Notes: generated by a model from the letters alone, not told the origin. A DNA stretch of 64,000 nucleotides from Devosia sp. Root413D1 (GCF_001425235.1 NZ_LMEA01000010.1:254275-318274), one strand, 5' to 3'. Counted from the first letter of the stretch, positions 6,552 through 16,132 are shown. Made by a program: numbers and translations.

Positions 6552-9038
6552 ATGGTCTGGGCTCTGCTGATCCTGTCGATTGCCCTTTTCGCGGTGCTGG
6601 CAATGCGCCGTGCGCCGCTTTGGCAATGGGCGGTGGCGACGCTGCTGATCGGGGCGCTGACCCGCATCTCGACCGATAATGGTCTCTGGTTGATGACGGA
6701 CGTGCTGGGCTGGGTCTTCGCCCTGCTGCCGGCGGCGATCCTCGGTCTGTTGTCCCTCGTGCCCATCCGCAAGGCGGTGCTCTCCGGCCCGGCCTACGGC
6801 CTCGTCAAATCCATCCTGCCGCGCGTCAGCCGTACCGAGCAGGAGGCACTCGATGCCGGCACCGTCGGCTGGGACGCCGAGCTGTTCTCGGGCCGGCCGG
6901 ACTGGAGCAAGCTGCTCGGGGTGCGAAAGCCCACCCTATCGACCGAAGAACAAGCCTTCCTCGATGGGCCGTGCGAAAAAGTCTGCGCCATGATCGACGA
7001 CTGGGACACGCGCAACAACCGCGCCGACATGTCCCCGGCGGTCTGGACCTATCTCAAGGAACAGGGCTTTCTCGGCATGCTGATCGGCCGCGAACATGGC
7101 GGCCTCGGCTTTTCGGCGCAGGCGCAGAGCCAGGTGGTCAGTAAGATCGCCTCGCGCTCGATCGCTGCAGGGATCACCGTGATGGTGCCCAACTCGCTGG
7201 GGCCGGGCGAACTGCTCGAGAAATACGGCACCGAGGAACAGAAGAAGAAGTACCTCACCCGCCTCGCGAAGGGGCAGGAAGTGCCGTGCTTCGCGCTCAC
7301 CGGCCCGCATGCGGGCTCCGACGCGGCGGGCATGCGCGATGTCGGCGTCGTCTGCTACGACATGTATGAGGGCAAGAAAACGCTCGGGGTGAAGCTCAGC
7401 TGGGACAAGCGCTACATCACGCTGGCGCCGGTCGCGACGCTGCTCGGCCTCGCCTTTCATCTCCATGACCCCGACCACCTGCTCGGTGAAGTCGACAATA
7501 TCGGCATCACGCTGGCGCTGGTCCCCGCCAAGCACAAAGGCGTCAAGATCGGCCGCCGGCATTATCCGGCACGCTCCGCTTTCATGAACGGCCCGACCCA
7601 GGGCCGCAACGTCTTCATCCCGATGGATTTCCTGATCGGCGGTACCGAATATGCTGGGCAGGGCTGGCGCATGCTGATGGAGTGCCTCGCCACCGGCCGC
7701 GCCATCTCGCTGCCGGCCATCGGCACCGTCTCGATCAAGCACGCGCTGCGCGTCACCTCGGCCTATGCCCGAATCCGCCGGCAGTTCGGCATCCCGGTGG
7801 GCCTGATGGAGGGCGTCGCCGAGCCGCTGAGCCGCATGGTGCGCTTCGCCTATACCTACGAAGCGTCGCGCGGCCTCACCGCCTCGATGGTTGACGAGGG
7901 CCAGCGCCCCTCGGTGCTGTCGGCGCTGCTCAAGTACCGCACCACCGAAGCGATGCGGCTTGCCTTCAACGACGCCATGGACATCCATGGCGGCCGCGCC
8001 GTGCAGGATGGCCCGACCAACTACCTGTTCTCGGGCTACATGACGACGCCGGTGGCGATCACCGTCGAAGGCGCCAACATCCTGACCCGCACGCTGATCA
8101 CCTTCGCCCAGGGGGCGCTCAGGGCGCACCCATACCTCTATGCCGAAATCTCGGCGGCGCAGTACAAGGACAGGAAGGCCGGCATCGCCGCCTTCGACAC
8201 CGCCTTCGCCGGCCATGTCAGCTTCATGCTGCGCAACATGGTGGGCAGCTTCCTCCATGCCGTCAGCTTCGGCGCCTTCGCCTCGACCCCGGTCGATCAC
8301 GAGATGGCGCGCTGGTACAAGCAGCTCAGCCGCTACAGCCAGAGCTTTGCGCTCTGCGGCGACTGGACCGTGGCGTTTCTCGGCGGTGACTTGAAGCGCA
8401 AACAGCGCCTCTCGGGCCGCATGGCCGATATCCTCTCCGACCTATACCTGCTCTCCTCGGTGCTCCGCCGCTATGAGGATGACGGGCGGCTCGCCGAAGA
8501 CCGGCCGGTGGTCGAGGCGGTCGCTCGCGACCTCTGCTATTCGCTGGAGCAGAGCTTTGCCGCGGTGTTCGCCAACTTCCCGAACTTCGCGCTCAGGAAC
8601 CTGATGCGGGTTCTGGTGTTCCCCCTCGGTCGCCACGCCAAGCCCGCCTCCGACCGCGAGACCTATCGGCTGGCGCGCTCGGTGATGGTGCCCGGCGCTT
8701 TCCGCGACCGGTTGACCAAAGGAACTTATGTCTCGATGGACCCCAAGGACCCGACCGGCGTCCTTGAAGACGCGCTGCTCAAGGTCACCGGCGCCGCCGA
8801 GATCGAAACCAAGTTCGTGCGGGCGATCAAAAAGGGCGTGGTCGAGCGCCGGCTCGATCGCGACGCGATCAGCGATGCGGTGGAGGCGGGTGTCCTGACC
8901 GAAGCCGAGGCCGCAACGCTCAGGCTCGCCGACCAGGCGACCGACCGGGTGATCAAGGTCGACGATTTCGATTTCGATGAACTCGGCTCCAAGCAGTTGC
9001 GCCGCGAGCCGGCCGCCATCGACGCCGCCGCCGAGTAG
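6552..9038 (+). CDS. fadE: Acyl-CoA dehydrogenase, FadE type
   Basis: 828 residues, close to the 814 of E. coli FadE. The N-terminus has two hydrophobic segments (about residues 1-20 and 25-75), as in FadE proteins. The dehydrogenase core follows, with the flavin/substrate loop ALTGPHAGSDAAGMRD and a later IHGGRAVQDGP. A C-terminal DUF1974-like extension (about 550-780) completes the family architecture. It oxidises acyl-CoA to trans-2-enoyl-CoA with FAD in the first step of beta-oxidation. It leads a row followed by the FadJ- and FadI-type genes, and its promoter carries the shared palindrome. Confidence 0.95.
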   Translation: MVWALLILSIALFAVLAMRRAPLWQWAVATLLIGALTRISTDNGLWLMTDVLGWVFALLPAAILGLLSLVPIRKAVLSGPAYGLVKSILPRVSRTEQEALDAGTVGWDAELFSGRPDWSKLLGVRKPTLSTEEQAFLDGPCEKVCAMIDDWDTRNNRADMSPAVWTYLKEQGFLGMLIGREHGGLGFSAQAQSQVVSKIASRSIAAGITVMVPNSLGPGELLEKYGTEEQKKKYLTRLAKGQEVPCFALTGPHAGSDAAGMRDVGVVCYDMYEGKKTLGVKLSWDKRYITLAPVATLLGLAFHLHDPDHLLGEVDNIGITLALVPAKHKGVKIGRRHYPARSAFMNGPTQGRNVFIPMDFLIGGTEYAGQGWRMLMECLATGRAISLPAIGTVSIKHALRVTSAYARIRRQFGIPVGLMEGVAEPLSRMVRFAYTYEASRGLTASMVDEGQRPSVLSALLKYRTTEAMRLAFNDAMDIHGGRAVQDGPTNYLFSGYMTTPVAITVEGANILTRTLITFAQGALRAHPYLYAEISAAQYKDRKAGIAAFDTAFAGHVSFMLRNMVGSFLHAVSFGAFASTPVDHEMARWYKQLSRYSQSFALCGDWTVAFLGGDLKRKQRLSGRMADILSDLYLLSSVLRRYEDDGRLAEDRPVVEAVARDLCYSLEQSFAAVFANFPNFALRNLMRVLVFPLGRHAKPASDRETYRLARSVMVPGAFRDRLTKGTYVSMDPKDPTGVLEDALLKVTGAAEIETKFVRAIKKGVVERRLDRDAISDAVEAGVLTEAEAATLRLADQATDRVIKVDDFDFDELGSKQLRREPAAIDAAAE

Positions 9039-9045
9039 AGACCCC

Positions 9046-9091
9046 GAGCGTTTCGGGAAAAGTCGCAGACTTTTCCGGTTCGAAAGCGCTC
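9046..9091 (-). repeat. Two-hairpin module, second hairpin only, reversed (copy 3)
   Basis: Read on the minus strand this is the second hairpin of the module. Inner arms GGAAAAGTC/GACTTTTCC surround GCA, with outer arms GAGCGCTTTC/GAAACGCTC. It fills the gap between fadE and the next fad gene and ends 20 bases before that gene's ATG. The first hairpin of the module is not recognisable here. Confidence 0.8.
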
Positions 9092-9111
9092 TAGAGAACG
9101 AGGAGCCGGAA

Positions 9112-11082
9112 ATGGCCCATCCGCAAATGCCGTCAAGTCGTGCCTGGAGCTTCGAGCTCGATTTCGAGGGCATCGGCTGGCTCACCATCAACACGCCGGA
9201 CTCGCCGGTGAACATGCTGAGCCGGGAGGCCTTGGCAGAGTTGGTCCCCATCGTCTCGGCGATCGAAGAGTTGGTGAACAGTGGCGAGCTGAAGGGCGTG
9301 GTGCTGTTATCCGGCAAGGACTCCGGCTTCATCGCCGGCGCAGACGTCACCGAGTTCGACGACATGTCCGATCCGGGCGTCCTTAACGCGGCGCTGGTGC
9401 GCACGCATGCCCTGTTCGACCGCATCGAAGCCCTGAAAGTACCGGTGGTCGCCGGCATCCACGGCTTCTGCCTCGGCGGCGGGCTCGAGCTGGCGCTGGC
9501 CTGCCGCTACCGGATCGCTGTCAACGACGACAAGACGCGGATCGGCTTCCCCGAGGTCAATCTCGGCCTCTTCCCCGGCTTTGGCGGGGCCGGGCGCTCG
9601 ATCCGGCAGGCCGGACCGGTCGATGCGATGCAGATCATGCTCACTGGCAAGCTGCTGCGCGCCGGGCAGGCCCGGCGCATGGGGCTGGTCGACAAGCTGG
9701 TCCGCCACCGCGACACGCTGCGCTGGGAAGCCCGCAAGGCGATACTGCAGAACAAAAAGAGCAGCGAGGCGCCGCTTGCCAAGCGGGCCGCCGCGTTCGG
9801 GCCGGTGCGCGGCTATATCGCCAACAAGATGCGCGAAGAGGCAAACAAGAAAGCCAACCCGGCGCATTTCCCGGCGCCCTATGCGCTGATCGACCTGTTC
9901 GAAGAGCACGGCAATGACTGGCGGGCCATGAAGCAGGGCGAGATCGCCCGTTTCGTGCCGCTGATGGATACGCCGACCTCGAAGAACCTCCGCCGGGTGT
10001 TCTTCCTCTCCGAGAGCCTGAAGAAGCAGGGTGTGCGCGGCAAGGACAAGCCGGTGTTCCGGCGGGTCCACGTGGTTGGCGCCGGCGTCATGGGCGGCGA
10101 CATCGCCGCGTGGTGTGCGCTGCGCGGCATGGGCGTGACGCTGCAGGATCTCGACATGGAGCGCATCAAGCCGGCGCTCGAGCGGGCGAAGAAGCTGTTC
10201 AGCAAGCGGCTTCGTTCGAAGACCGAGATCGATAATGCTGTCGCCCGGCTCGAGGCCGATGTGACCGGCAAGGGTATCGCCCGGGCCGATGTGATCATCG
10301 AGGCGGTGGTCGAAAAGCTCGAGATCAAACACAAGGTGTTCATCGACGCCGAGCTCAAGGCCAAGCCCGGAGCGATCCTTGCCACCAACACATCCTCGAT
10401 CGAGCTCGAACGCATCGCCGAAGGGCTGACCAATCCGAGCCGGTTGATCGGGCTGCATTTCTTCAACCCGGTGGCGCAGCTGCCGCTGGTCGAGGTGATC
10501 CGCTCGAGCTTCAACTCCGATGACGACATCGCCCGCGGCGCCAGCTTCGCGCTCGCCATCGGCAAATCGCCGGTGGTGGTGAAATCGGCGCGCGGCTTCC
10601 TCGTCAACCGGGTGCTGATGCCCTACATGCTCGCCGCCGTGCAGCGGGTCGAGGGTGGGGCCAGCAAGGAGCAGATCGACGCTGCGGCCGTGGCCTTCGG
10701 CATGCCGATGGGCCCGATCGAGCTGATGGACACAGTCGGGCTCGATGTCGGCAAGTTCGTCGCCGAGGAACTGGGCAGTCCGGTGTCTCCGGCCAGCGAT
10801 TTCGCCCGGCTGGTCGCCGAGAACAAGCTGGGCCGCAAGACCGGGCAGGGGTTCTATACCTGGACCAACGGCAAGGCGGTGAAGGGCGAGGCGCCACCGC
10901 ACCCGGACCTTGCCGGGCTCGGGCGCGAGCTGGTGCAACCGCTGGTCGATGCCACCGAGATTGCCGTGGCCGAGGGCGTCGTCGCCTCGGCCGACCTCGC
11001 CGATATCGGCGTCATCTATGGGACCGGTTTTGCGCCGTTCCTCGGAGGGCCGATGCAGGCCCGCAAAGACGGGAGAGCCTGA
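9112..11082 (+). CDS. fadJ: Beta-oxidation multifunctional protein: enoyl-CoA hydratase / 3-hydroxyacyl-CoA dehydrogenase
   Basis: 656 residues from the ATG at 9112, which follows GAGGAG; earlier in-frame codons overlap fadE and the repeat. Residues about 15-200 are a crotonase domain with both catalytic acids, Glu126 (in GGGLEL) and Glu148 (in GFPEVNLG). The NAD-binding dehydrogenase domain starts near 318 with GAGVMG (323-328), then ATNTSSIE and GLHFFNPVAQLPLVEVI, then the C-terminal dehydrogenase domain. It is some 60-75 residues shorter than E. coli FadB/FadJ, mostly at the C-terminus. It hydrates enoyl-CoA and oxidises the hydroxyacyl product. The thiolase ATG begins one base after its stop. 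Confidence 0.93.
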   Translation: MAHPQMPSSRAWSFELDFEGIGWLTINTPDSPVNMLSREALAELVPIVSAIEELVNSGELKGVVLLSGKDSGFIAGADVTEFDDMSDPGVLNAALVRTHALFDRIEALKVPVVAGIHGFCLGGGLELALACRYRIAVNDDKTRIGFPEVNLGLFPGFGGAGRSIRQAGPVDAMQIMLTGKLLRAGQARRMGLVDKLVRHRDTLRWEARKAILQNKKSSEAPLAKRAAAFGPVRGYIANKMREEANKKANPAHFPAPYALIDLFEEHGNDWRAMKQGEIARFVPLMDTPTSKNLRRVFFLSESLKKQGVRGKDKPVFRRVHVVGAGVMGGDIAAWCALRGMGVTLQDLDMERIKPALERAKKLFSKRLRSKTEIDNAVARLEADVTGKGIARADVIIEAVVEKLEIKHKVFIDAELKAKPGAILATNTSSIELERIAEGLTNPSRLIGLHFFNPVAQLPLVEVIRSSFNSDDDIARGASFALAIGKSPVVVKSARGFLVNRVLMPYMLAAVQRVEGGASKEQIDAAAVAFGMPMGPIELMDTVGLDVGKFVAEELGSPVSPASDFARLVAENKLGRKTGQGFYTWTNGKAVKGEAPPHPDLAGLGRELVQPLVDATEIAVAEGVVASADLADIGVIYGTGFAPFLGGPMQARKDGRA

Positions 11083-11083
11083 G

Positions 11084-12367
11084 ATGGCCGAACTGCGTAA
11101 AGTCGCCATCGTGGGCTCGGCCCGCATTCCCTTCGCACGCGCCTATACCGGCTATGCCGAGGAGGGGAACCTCTCGATGCTCGGCGCGGCGCTGGGCGGG
11201 CTCGTCGACAAGTACAACTTGAAGGGCGAGGCGATCGGCGAAGTCATGGCTGGCGCCGTGCTGAGCCACAGCCGCGACTTCAACCTCGCCCGTGAGGCGA
11301 GCCTCGATGCGGGCCTCTCCCCCCGCACCCCCGGCACCAATGTGCAGATCGCCTGCGGTACCTCGCTGCAGGCAGCGCTCAGCCTCGGCGCCAAGATCGC
11401 CACGGGCGAGATCGACAGCGCCATCGCCGCCGGCTCCGACACGGTTTCGGATAGCCCGGTGGTGTTCGGCGACAAGTTCCAGCACCGGATGATCGAGCTC
11501 AGCCGGGCCCGCACCACCGGCGAGAAGTTCAAGGTGTTCAGAGGCTTCAATCTCGGCGAGCTGACGCCGATCGCGCCTTCGACGCAGGAGCCGCGTACCG
11601 GGTTGTCGATGGGCCAGCATTGCGAGCTGATGGCCCGGCAATGGGGGATCACCCGCGAGGAGCAGGACGCGCTGGCGCTCAAGAGCCATCAGAACGCCGC
11701 CCGCGCCTATGACGAGGGTTTCCACGATGACCTGATCGTGCCGTTCGCCGGCGTGCTGAAGGACAATAATGTCCGCGCCGATACCAGCCTCGAGAAGATG
11801 GCGACGATGAAGCCGGCCTTCGACAAGAGCTCGGGCAAGGGGACGCTCACCGCCGCCAACTCCACGCCGCTGACCGATGGCGCCGCTTCGGTGCTGCTGG
11901 CCAGCGAGGAGTGGGCCAAAGCGCGTGGCCTGCCGGTGCTCGCTTACCTTACGCTCGGCCAGGTGGCGGCCAACGATTTCGCCCACGGCGAGGGCCTGCT
12001 GATGGCGCCGACCATTGCCGCGTCGGAAATGCTGCGCCGCTCCAACCTGACGTTCGATGATATCGACCTGTTCGAAATCCATGAGGCGTTTGCCGCGCAG
12101 GTGCTGGCGACGCTCAAGGCCTGGCGCGACCCCGACTACAACCGGAACGTCCTTGGCCGCGAAACTCCGCTGGGCGAGATCGACCCGGAGAAGATCAACC
12201 AGAAGGGCTCGAGCCTCGCCTATGGCCACCCGTTCGCCGCCACCGGCGCCCGCATCCTCGGCCTCACCGCCAAGCTGCTCAACAGCACCGAAAAGCAGCG
12301 CGCCCTGATCTCGGTCTGCACGGCCGGCGGCATGGGCGTGACGGCGCTGGTCGAGCGCGCGGCATGA
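11084..12367 (+). CDS. fadI: Acetyl-CoA C-acyltransferase (FadI-type thiolase)
   Basis: 427 residues from the ATG at 11084; the E. coli FadI has 436. The acyl-accepting Cys is Cys91 in IACGTS. The other thiolase residues are visible in FEIHEAFAAQ, YGHPFAATGAR and the C-terminal CTAGGMG. It cleaves 3-ketoacyl-CoA to acetyl-CoA and a shortened acyl-CoA, completing the pathway begun by FadD and FadE. It forms the beta-oxidation complex with the FadJ-type protein encoded one base upstream. No clear terminator follows; 45 bases later comes a third regulator palindrome. Confidence 0.94.
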   Translation: MAELRKVAIVGSARIPFARAYTGYAEEGNLSMLGAALGGLVDKYNLKGEAIGEVMAGAVLSHSRDFNLAREASLDAGLSPRTPGTNVQIACGTSLQAALSLGAKIATGEIDSAIAAGSDTVSDSPVVFGDKFQHRMIELSRARTTGEKFKVFRGFNLGELTPIAPSTQEPRTGLSMGQHCELMARQWGITREEQDALALKSHQNAARAYDEGFHDDLIVPFAGVLKDNNVRADTSLEKMATMKPAFDKSSGKGTLTAANSTPLTDGAASVLLASEEWAKARGLPVLAYLTLGQVAANDFAHGEGLLMAPTIAASEMLRRSNLTFDDIDLFEIHEAFAAQVLATLKAWRDPDYNRNVLGRETPLGEIDPEKINQKGSSLAYGHPFAATGARILGLTAKLLNSTEKQRALISVCTAGGMGVTALVERAA

Positions 12368-12412
12368 GAACTATCCACAGCCAAGTATAGTTTCCCACGG
12401 CTCGTGTAACAC

Positions 12413-12428
12413 TTGACGCTTACGTCAA
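12413..12428. promoter_or_regulatory. Third copy of the fad palindrome, upstream of the peptide transporter
   Basis: TTGACG-CTTA-CGTCAA, a perfect 6+6 palindrome identical in design to those at 6215-6230 and 6317-6332. It lies 140 bases before the oligopeptide-binding protein gene. A -10 box at the right distance is weak (CTTGTC around 12436), so whether it controls the transporter operon is uncertain. Confidence 0.7.
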
Positions 12429-12567
12429 TGTCCCGCTTGTCAGCGAAAACCTGATGCCATAGGGTCCGTACCCAATCCGGCGGTTCCGACCAGTCGGCAC
12501 AAAAAGAGGCATGGCATGCTAATCGCCGTGCCCGTCAGGAAATGTCTTTCATGGAGATGGGACAAGA

Positions 12568-14184
12568 ATGAAAATAACACAGGTCCTCAAAGCGGTGACG
12601 ACCGCCGGCGCGTTAGCGCTGATGATGTCGAGCGCGGCTCTCGCCGTGACGCTCAACCTGGGCAATGGCGGCGAGCCCGGCTCGCTCGACCCGCACAAGG
12701 TTTCGGGCGACTGGGAGAATCGTATCGTTTCCGAGTATCTCGAAGGCCTCGTGACCGAGGACGCCCAGGCCAAGGCAGTCGCCGGCCAGGCGGAATCGTG
12801 GACCATCTCCGACGATGGCCTCGTCTACACTTTCAAGATCCGCGGCGATGCCGTGTGGTCCGATGCCGTGCCGGTGACGGCGCAGAACTGGGTCGACGCC
12901 TTCCAGCGCCTGTTCGACCCCAAGACCGCGTCCGAGTACGCGTATCTACAGTACCCGATCAAGAACTCGTCCAAGATCGCGGCCGGTGAGATCACCGATT
13001 TCAGCCAGCTCGGTGTGAAGGCCGTCGACGACAAGACCCTCGAGATCACGCTCGAAGCGGCGACGCCGTTCTTCCTCGACGCGCTCACGCACTACACTGC
13101 CTTCCCGATCCGCAAGGATATCATCGAGAAGTTCGGCGACCAGTGGACGCAGCCGGAGAACATCGTCGGCAACGGCCCCTACAAGATCGTCGAGTGGGTG
13201 CCGGGTTCGTACCTGCGTGGCGTCAAGTCCGACAGCTATTACGGCAAGGACACCCTGAAGATCGACGAGATCCGCTGGGACAACACCGAGGACCTGACCG
13301 CGGCGCTGAACCGCTATCGCGCCGGCGAGCTCGATATCCTCACCGACTTTCCCGCCGACCAGTACAAGTTCCTGCAGGACAACTACCCGGGCCAGGCCCA
13401 CGTGGCGCCGTTCCTGGGCATCTACTACTACGTGCTGAACCAGGAAAAGCCGCCGCTGGACAACATCAACATCCGCAAGGCCCTCTCGATCTCGGTGCTG
13501 CGTGATGTGATCGGTCCGGACGTGCTGGGCACCGGCGAACTGCCGGCCTATGGCTGGGTCCCGCCGGGCACCGGCAACTACGAAGGCACCCCCTATGCGC
13601 CGGATTGGGCCGAGATGCCCTATGACCAGCGCGTCGAGGAAGCCAAGAAGCTGATGGCTGAGGCCGGTTACTCGCCGGAGAAGCCGCTGAAGCTGCAGCT
13701 GCGCTACAACACCAATGAGAACCACCAGCGCATCGCCGTGGCCATCTCCGACATGTGGAAGCAGATCGGCGTCGAAGTCGAACTGTTCAACGCCGAAACC
13801 GCCGTGCACTACGATGCGCTGCGCGCCGGTGACTACAATGTCGGCCGCGCCGGCTGGCTGCTCGACTATGATGATCCGTCCAACACCCTTGACCTGCTGA
13901 AGACCGGCACCAAGGGCAGCGACGGCACCATCAACTGGGGCAACAACTACGGCCGCTATTCGGACGCCAAGTTCGATGAGCTGATGACCGCAGCCTCCAG
14001 CGAGCTGGACCTGGTCAAGCGCGCCGGCCAGATGCACGAAGCCGAAAAGATCGCCATGGACGCCTTTGCGGCCATCCCGATCTACTGGTACGTGTCCAAG
14101 AACGTCGTCTCGCCCAAGGTTACGGGCTTCGAAGACAACGCCAAGGACATTCACCGTGTCCGCTGGATGACTAAGTCGGAATAA
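12568..14184 (+). CDS. oppA: Periplasmic oligopeptide-binding protein (OppA-like)
   Basis: 538 residues. A signal peptide of about 26 residues ends in SSAALA-VT. The mature protein is a family 5 solute-binding protein: it opens with LNLGNGGEPGSLDPHKVSG and includes a GNGPYKIVEWVPGSY stretch typical of OppA. It would capture peptides in the periplasm and deliver them to the permeases encoded next. It is the first gene of a five-gene operon. A strong hairpin (14196-14224) after its stop would allow more of this protein than of the membrane parts. Confidence 0.93.
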   Translation: MKITQVLKAVTTAGALALMMSSAALAVTLNLGNGGEPGSLDPHKVSGDWENRIVSEYLEGLVTEDAQAKAVAGQAESWTISDDGLVYTFKIRGDAVWSDAVPVTAQNWVDAFQRLFDPKTASEYAYLQYPIKNSSKIAAGEITDFSQLGVKAVDDKTLEITLEAATPFFLDALTHYTAFPIRKDIIEKFGDQWTQPENIVGNGPYKIVEWVPGSYLRGVKSDSYYGKDTLKIDEIRWDNTEDLTAALNRYRAGELDILTDFPADQYKFLQDNYPGQAHVAPFLGIYYYVLNQEKPPLDNINIRKALSISVLRDVIGPDVLGTGELPAYGWVPPGTGNYEGTPYAPDWAEMPYDQRVEEAKKLMAEAGYSPEKPLKLQLRYNTNENHQRIAVAISDMWKQIGVEVELFNAETAVHYDALRAGDYNVGRAGWLLDYDDPSNTLDLLKTGTKGSDGTINWGNNYGRYSDAKFDELMTAASSELDLVKRAGQMHEAEKIAMDAFAAIPIYWYVSKNVVSPKVTGFEDNAKDIHRVRWMTKSE

Positions 14185-14195
14185 CCGGCTCAACA

Positions 14196-14224
14196 GGGAC
14201 CGCGGGGCTGACCCCCGCGGTCCC
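14196..14224 (+). terminator. Strong intercistronic hairpin between oppA and oppB
   Basis: A perfect 12-bp stem (GGGACCGCGGGG with CCCCGCGGTCCC) and a 5-nt loop. No T-run follows, so it is more likely a partial terminator or an RNA-stabilising stem after the binding-protein gene, a common arrangement in ABC operons. Confidence 0.7.
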
Positions 14225-14289
14225 AGATTGCATTTTGCCGCCGGCTTACGGCGTTGCCCCGCGGGCTGGCGGGAAAGGTCACACACAAC

Positions 14290-15213
14290 ATGTTCGGTTA
14301 TGCGCTCAGGCGCGTGCTTACGGCTATTCCGATCGTGCTCATCACGATTACGGTCTGCTTCTTCATTTTGCGGCTGGCGCCCGGCGGTCCCTTCGATGGT
14401 GAACGCGCGCTGCCACCCGATCAGCTGAAGAACCTGCGCGCTTACTACCATCTCGACGAACCGCTGATCATGCAGTTCTTCGGCTATATCGGCGGGGTGC
14501 TGCGCGGCGATTTCGGCCCCTCGATGGTGATGAAGGATTTCAACGTCTCGCGCCTCATCGGTATCGGGCTGCCCTTCACCCTGACGCTCGGCTTTTCCGC
14601 CTTCATCGTCGGCACCATCGGCGGCATGATCGCCGGTGCGGTCGCCGCGGTGAACCAGAACAAGTGGCCCGATTACCTCCTGGTCGCCATTGTGCTGGTC
14701 GGCATCATCATCCCGAACTTCCTGATGGCGAACCTGGTGCAGCTGTTCTTCGGGGTGTACCTGAAGTGGCTGCCGGTGGGTGGCTACCAGCCCGGCTCAC
14801 TGATCCACCTGGTGCTGCCCGTCTTCATCCTGGCGCTGCCGCATGGCGGGCGCGTCGCCCGACTGGTGCGTGGCTCGATGATCGAGGTGCTGGGCACCAA
14901 TTATGTGCGCACTGCCAGGTCCAAGGGCCTCGGCACCAGGCTGATCCTGGCTCGGCACGCGCTGAAGCCGGCGCTGCTGCCGGTGGTCTCCTATCTGGGG
15001 CCCGGCCTCTCCTACCTCCTCACCGGTTCGCTGGTGGTGGAGCAGGTGTTTTCGCTGCCGGGGATCGGCAAGTACTTCATTACCGCCGCGCTGAACCGTG
15101 ATTACGGGCTCGTGCTCGGCACCACCATTCTCTACGTTTTCATCATCCTGGCGCTGAACCTGCTCGTCGACATCCTCTACGCCTGGCTGGATCCCAAGGT
15201 GAGGTACCGCTGA
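14290..15213 (+). CDS. oppB: Oligopeptide ABC transporter permease OppB
   Basis: 307 residues from the ATG at 14290; E. coli OppB has 306. It starts with a membrane helix (FGYALRRVLTAIPIVLITI) and has about six helices in all. The EAA loop that contacts the ATPases is visible as NYVRTARSKGLGTRLILARHALK. It forms half of the inner-membrane channel. Its stop overlaps the next start by one base (TGATG). Confidence 0.94.
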   Translation: MFGYALRRVLTAIPIVLITITVCFFILRLAPGGPFDGERALPPDQLKNLRAYYHLDEPLIMQFFGYIGGVLRGDFGPSMVMKDFNVSRLIGIGLPFTLTLGFSAFIVGTIGGMIAGAVAAVNQNKWPDYLLVAIVLVGIIIPNFLMANLVQLFFGVYLKWLPVGGYQPGSLIHLVLPVFILALPHGGRVARLVRGSMIEVLGTNYVRTARSKGLGTRLILARHALKPALLPVVSYLGPGLSYLLTGSLVVEQVFSLPGIGKYFITAALNRDYGLVLGTTILYVFIILALNLLVDILYAWLDPKVRYR

Positions 15214-16130
15214 TGGCCGGGATTACTGGCAAGGACGCGGCGCTGACCGCCTACGCCAACGCACTGGCGGCCGAGGCGCCCAAGGGGCGCTCGCTGACCC
15301 AGGATGCGCTGAGGCGCCTGTTCAACAACAAGGCCGCCCTGGTCTCGATCTTCGTCCTGATCGCCATCGTGCTGTTCGCACTGATCGGGCCGTACTTCCT
15401 GCCCTGGGCCTATGACAAGATCGACTGGGCCGGCATCCGCAAGCCGCCGGACTGGGCCAAGGGCCACTATTTCGGCACCGACCAGAACGGCCGCGACATG
15501 CTGGCCCGCACCCTGCAGGGCACGCAGATGTCGCTGCTGGTGGCGGCCGTCGCTACCTTCGTGTCGGTGGCGATCGGCATCCTCTATGGCGCCATTGCCG
15601 GCTATTTCGGCGGCAAGGTCGACGCCATCATGATGCGCTTCGTCGATATCATGTACGCGCTGCCCTACATCCTGTTCGTCATCATCCTGGTGGTGATCTT
15701 CGGGCGCTCGCCGGTGCTGCTGTTCGTGGGCATCGGTTGCCTCGAGTGGCTGACCATGGCGCGTATCGTGCGCGGGCAGACGCTGTCGATCAAGCAGCGC
15801 GAGTTCATCGAGGCGGCGAAGGCCGGTGGAGCAGGGCCCTTCACCATCATCTTCCGCCACATCGTGCCCAACCTCACCGGTCCGGTGGTGATCTATGCGA
15901 CGCTCACCATTCCCGAGATCATCATCACCGAGAGCTTCCTGAGCTATCTCGGCCTCGGCGTACAGGAACCGCAGACCTCGCTCGGCACGCTGATCTCGTT
16001 CGGCGCGCCGGTTGCCGAGTCGCTGCCCTGGATGCTGTTCACGCCCGCCGCCATCCTCGTCGTCACGCTGCTCTGCCTGTCCTACCTGGGCGACGGCCTG
16101 CGTGACGCACTCGACCCCAAGGACCGATAG
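15213..16130 (+). CDS. oppC: Oligopeptide ABC transporter permease OppC
   Basis: 305 residues, the usual OppC length. A cytoplasmic N-terminus precedes the first helix (ALVSIFVLIAIVLFALIGPYF), then the DppC/OppC signature GTDQNGRDMLARTLQGTQ and an EAA loop (REFIEAAKAGGAG). It pairs with OppB to form the channel. Translation is coupled to oppB by a TGATG overlap, and oppD starts two bases after its stop. Confidence 0.94.
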   Translation: MAGITGKDAALTAYANALAAEAPKGRSLTQDALRRLFNNKAALVSIFVLIAIVLFALIGPYFLPWAYDKIDWAGIRKPPDWAKGHYFGTDQNGRDMLARTLQGTQMSLLVAAVATFVSVAIGILYGAIAGYFGGKVDAIMMRFVDIMYALPYILFVIILVVIFGRSPVLLFVGIGCLEWLTMARIVRGQTLSIKQREFIEAAKAGGAGPFTIIFRHIVPNLTGPVVIYATLTIPEIIITESFLSYLGLGVQEPQTSLGTLISFGAPVAESLPWMLFTPAAILVVTLLCLSYLGDGLRDALDPKDR

Positions 16131-16132
16131 AC

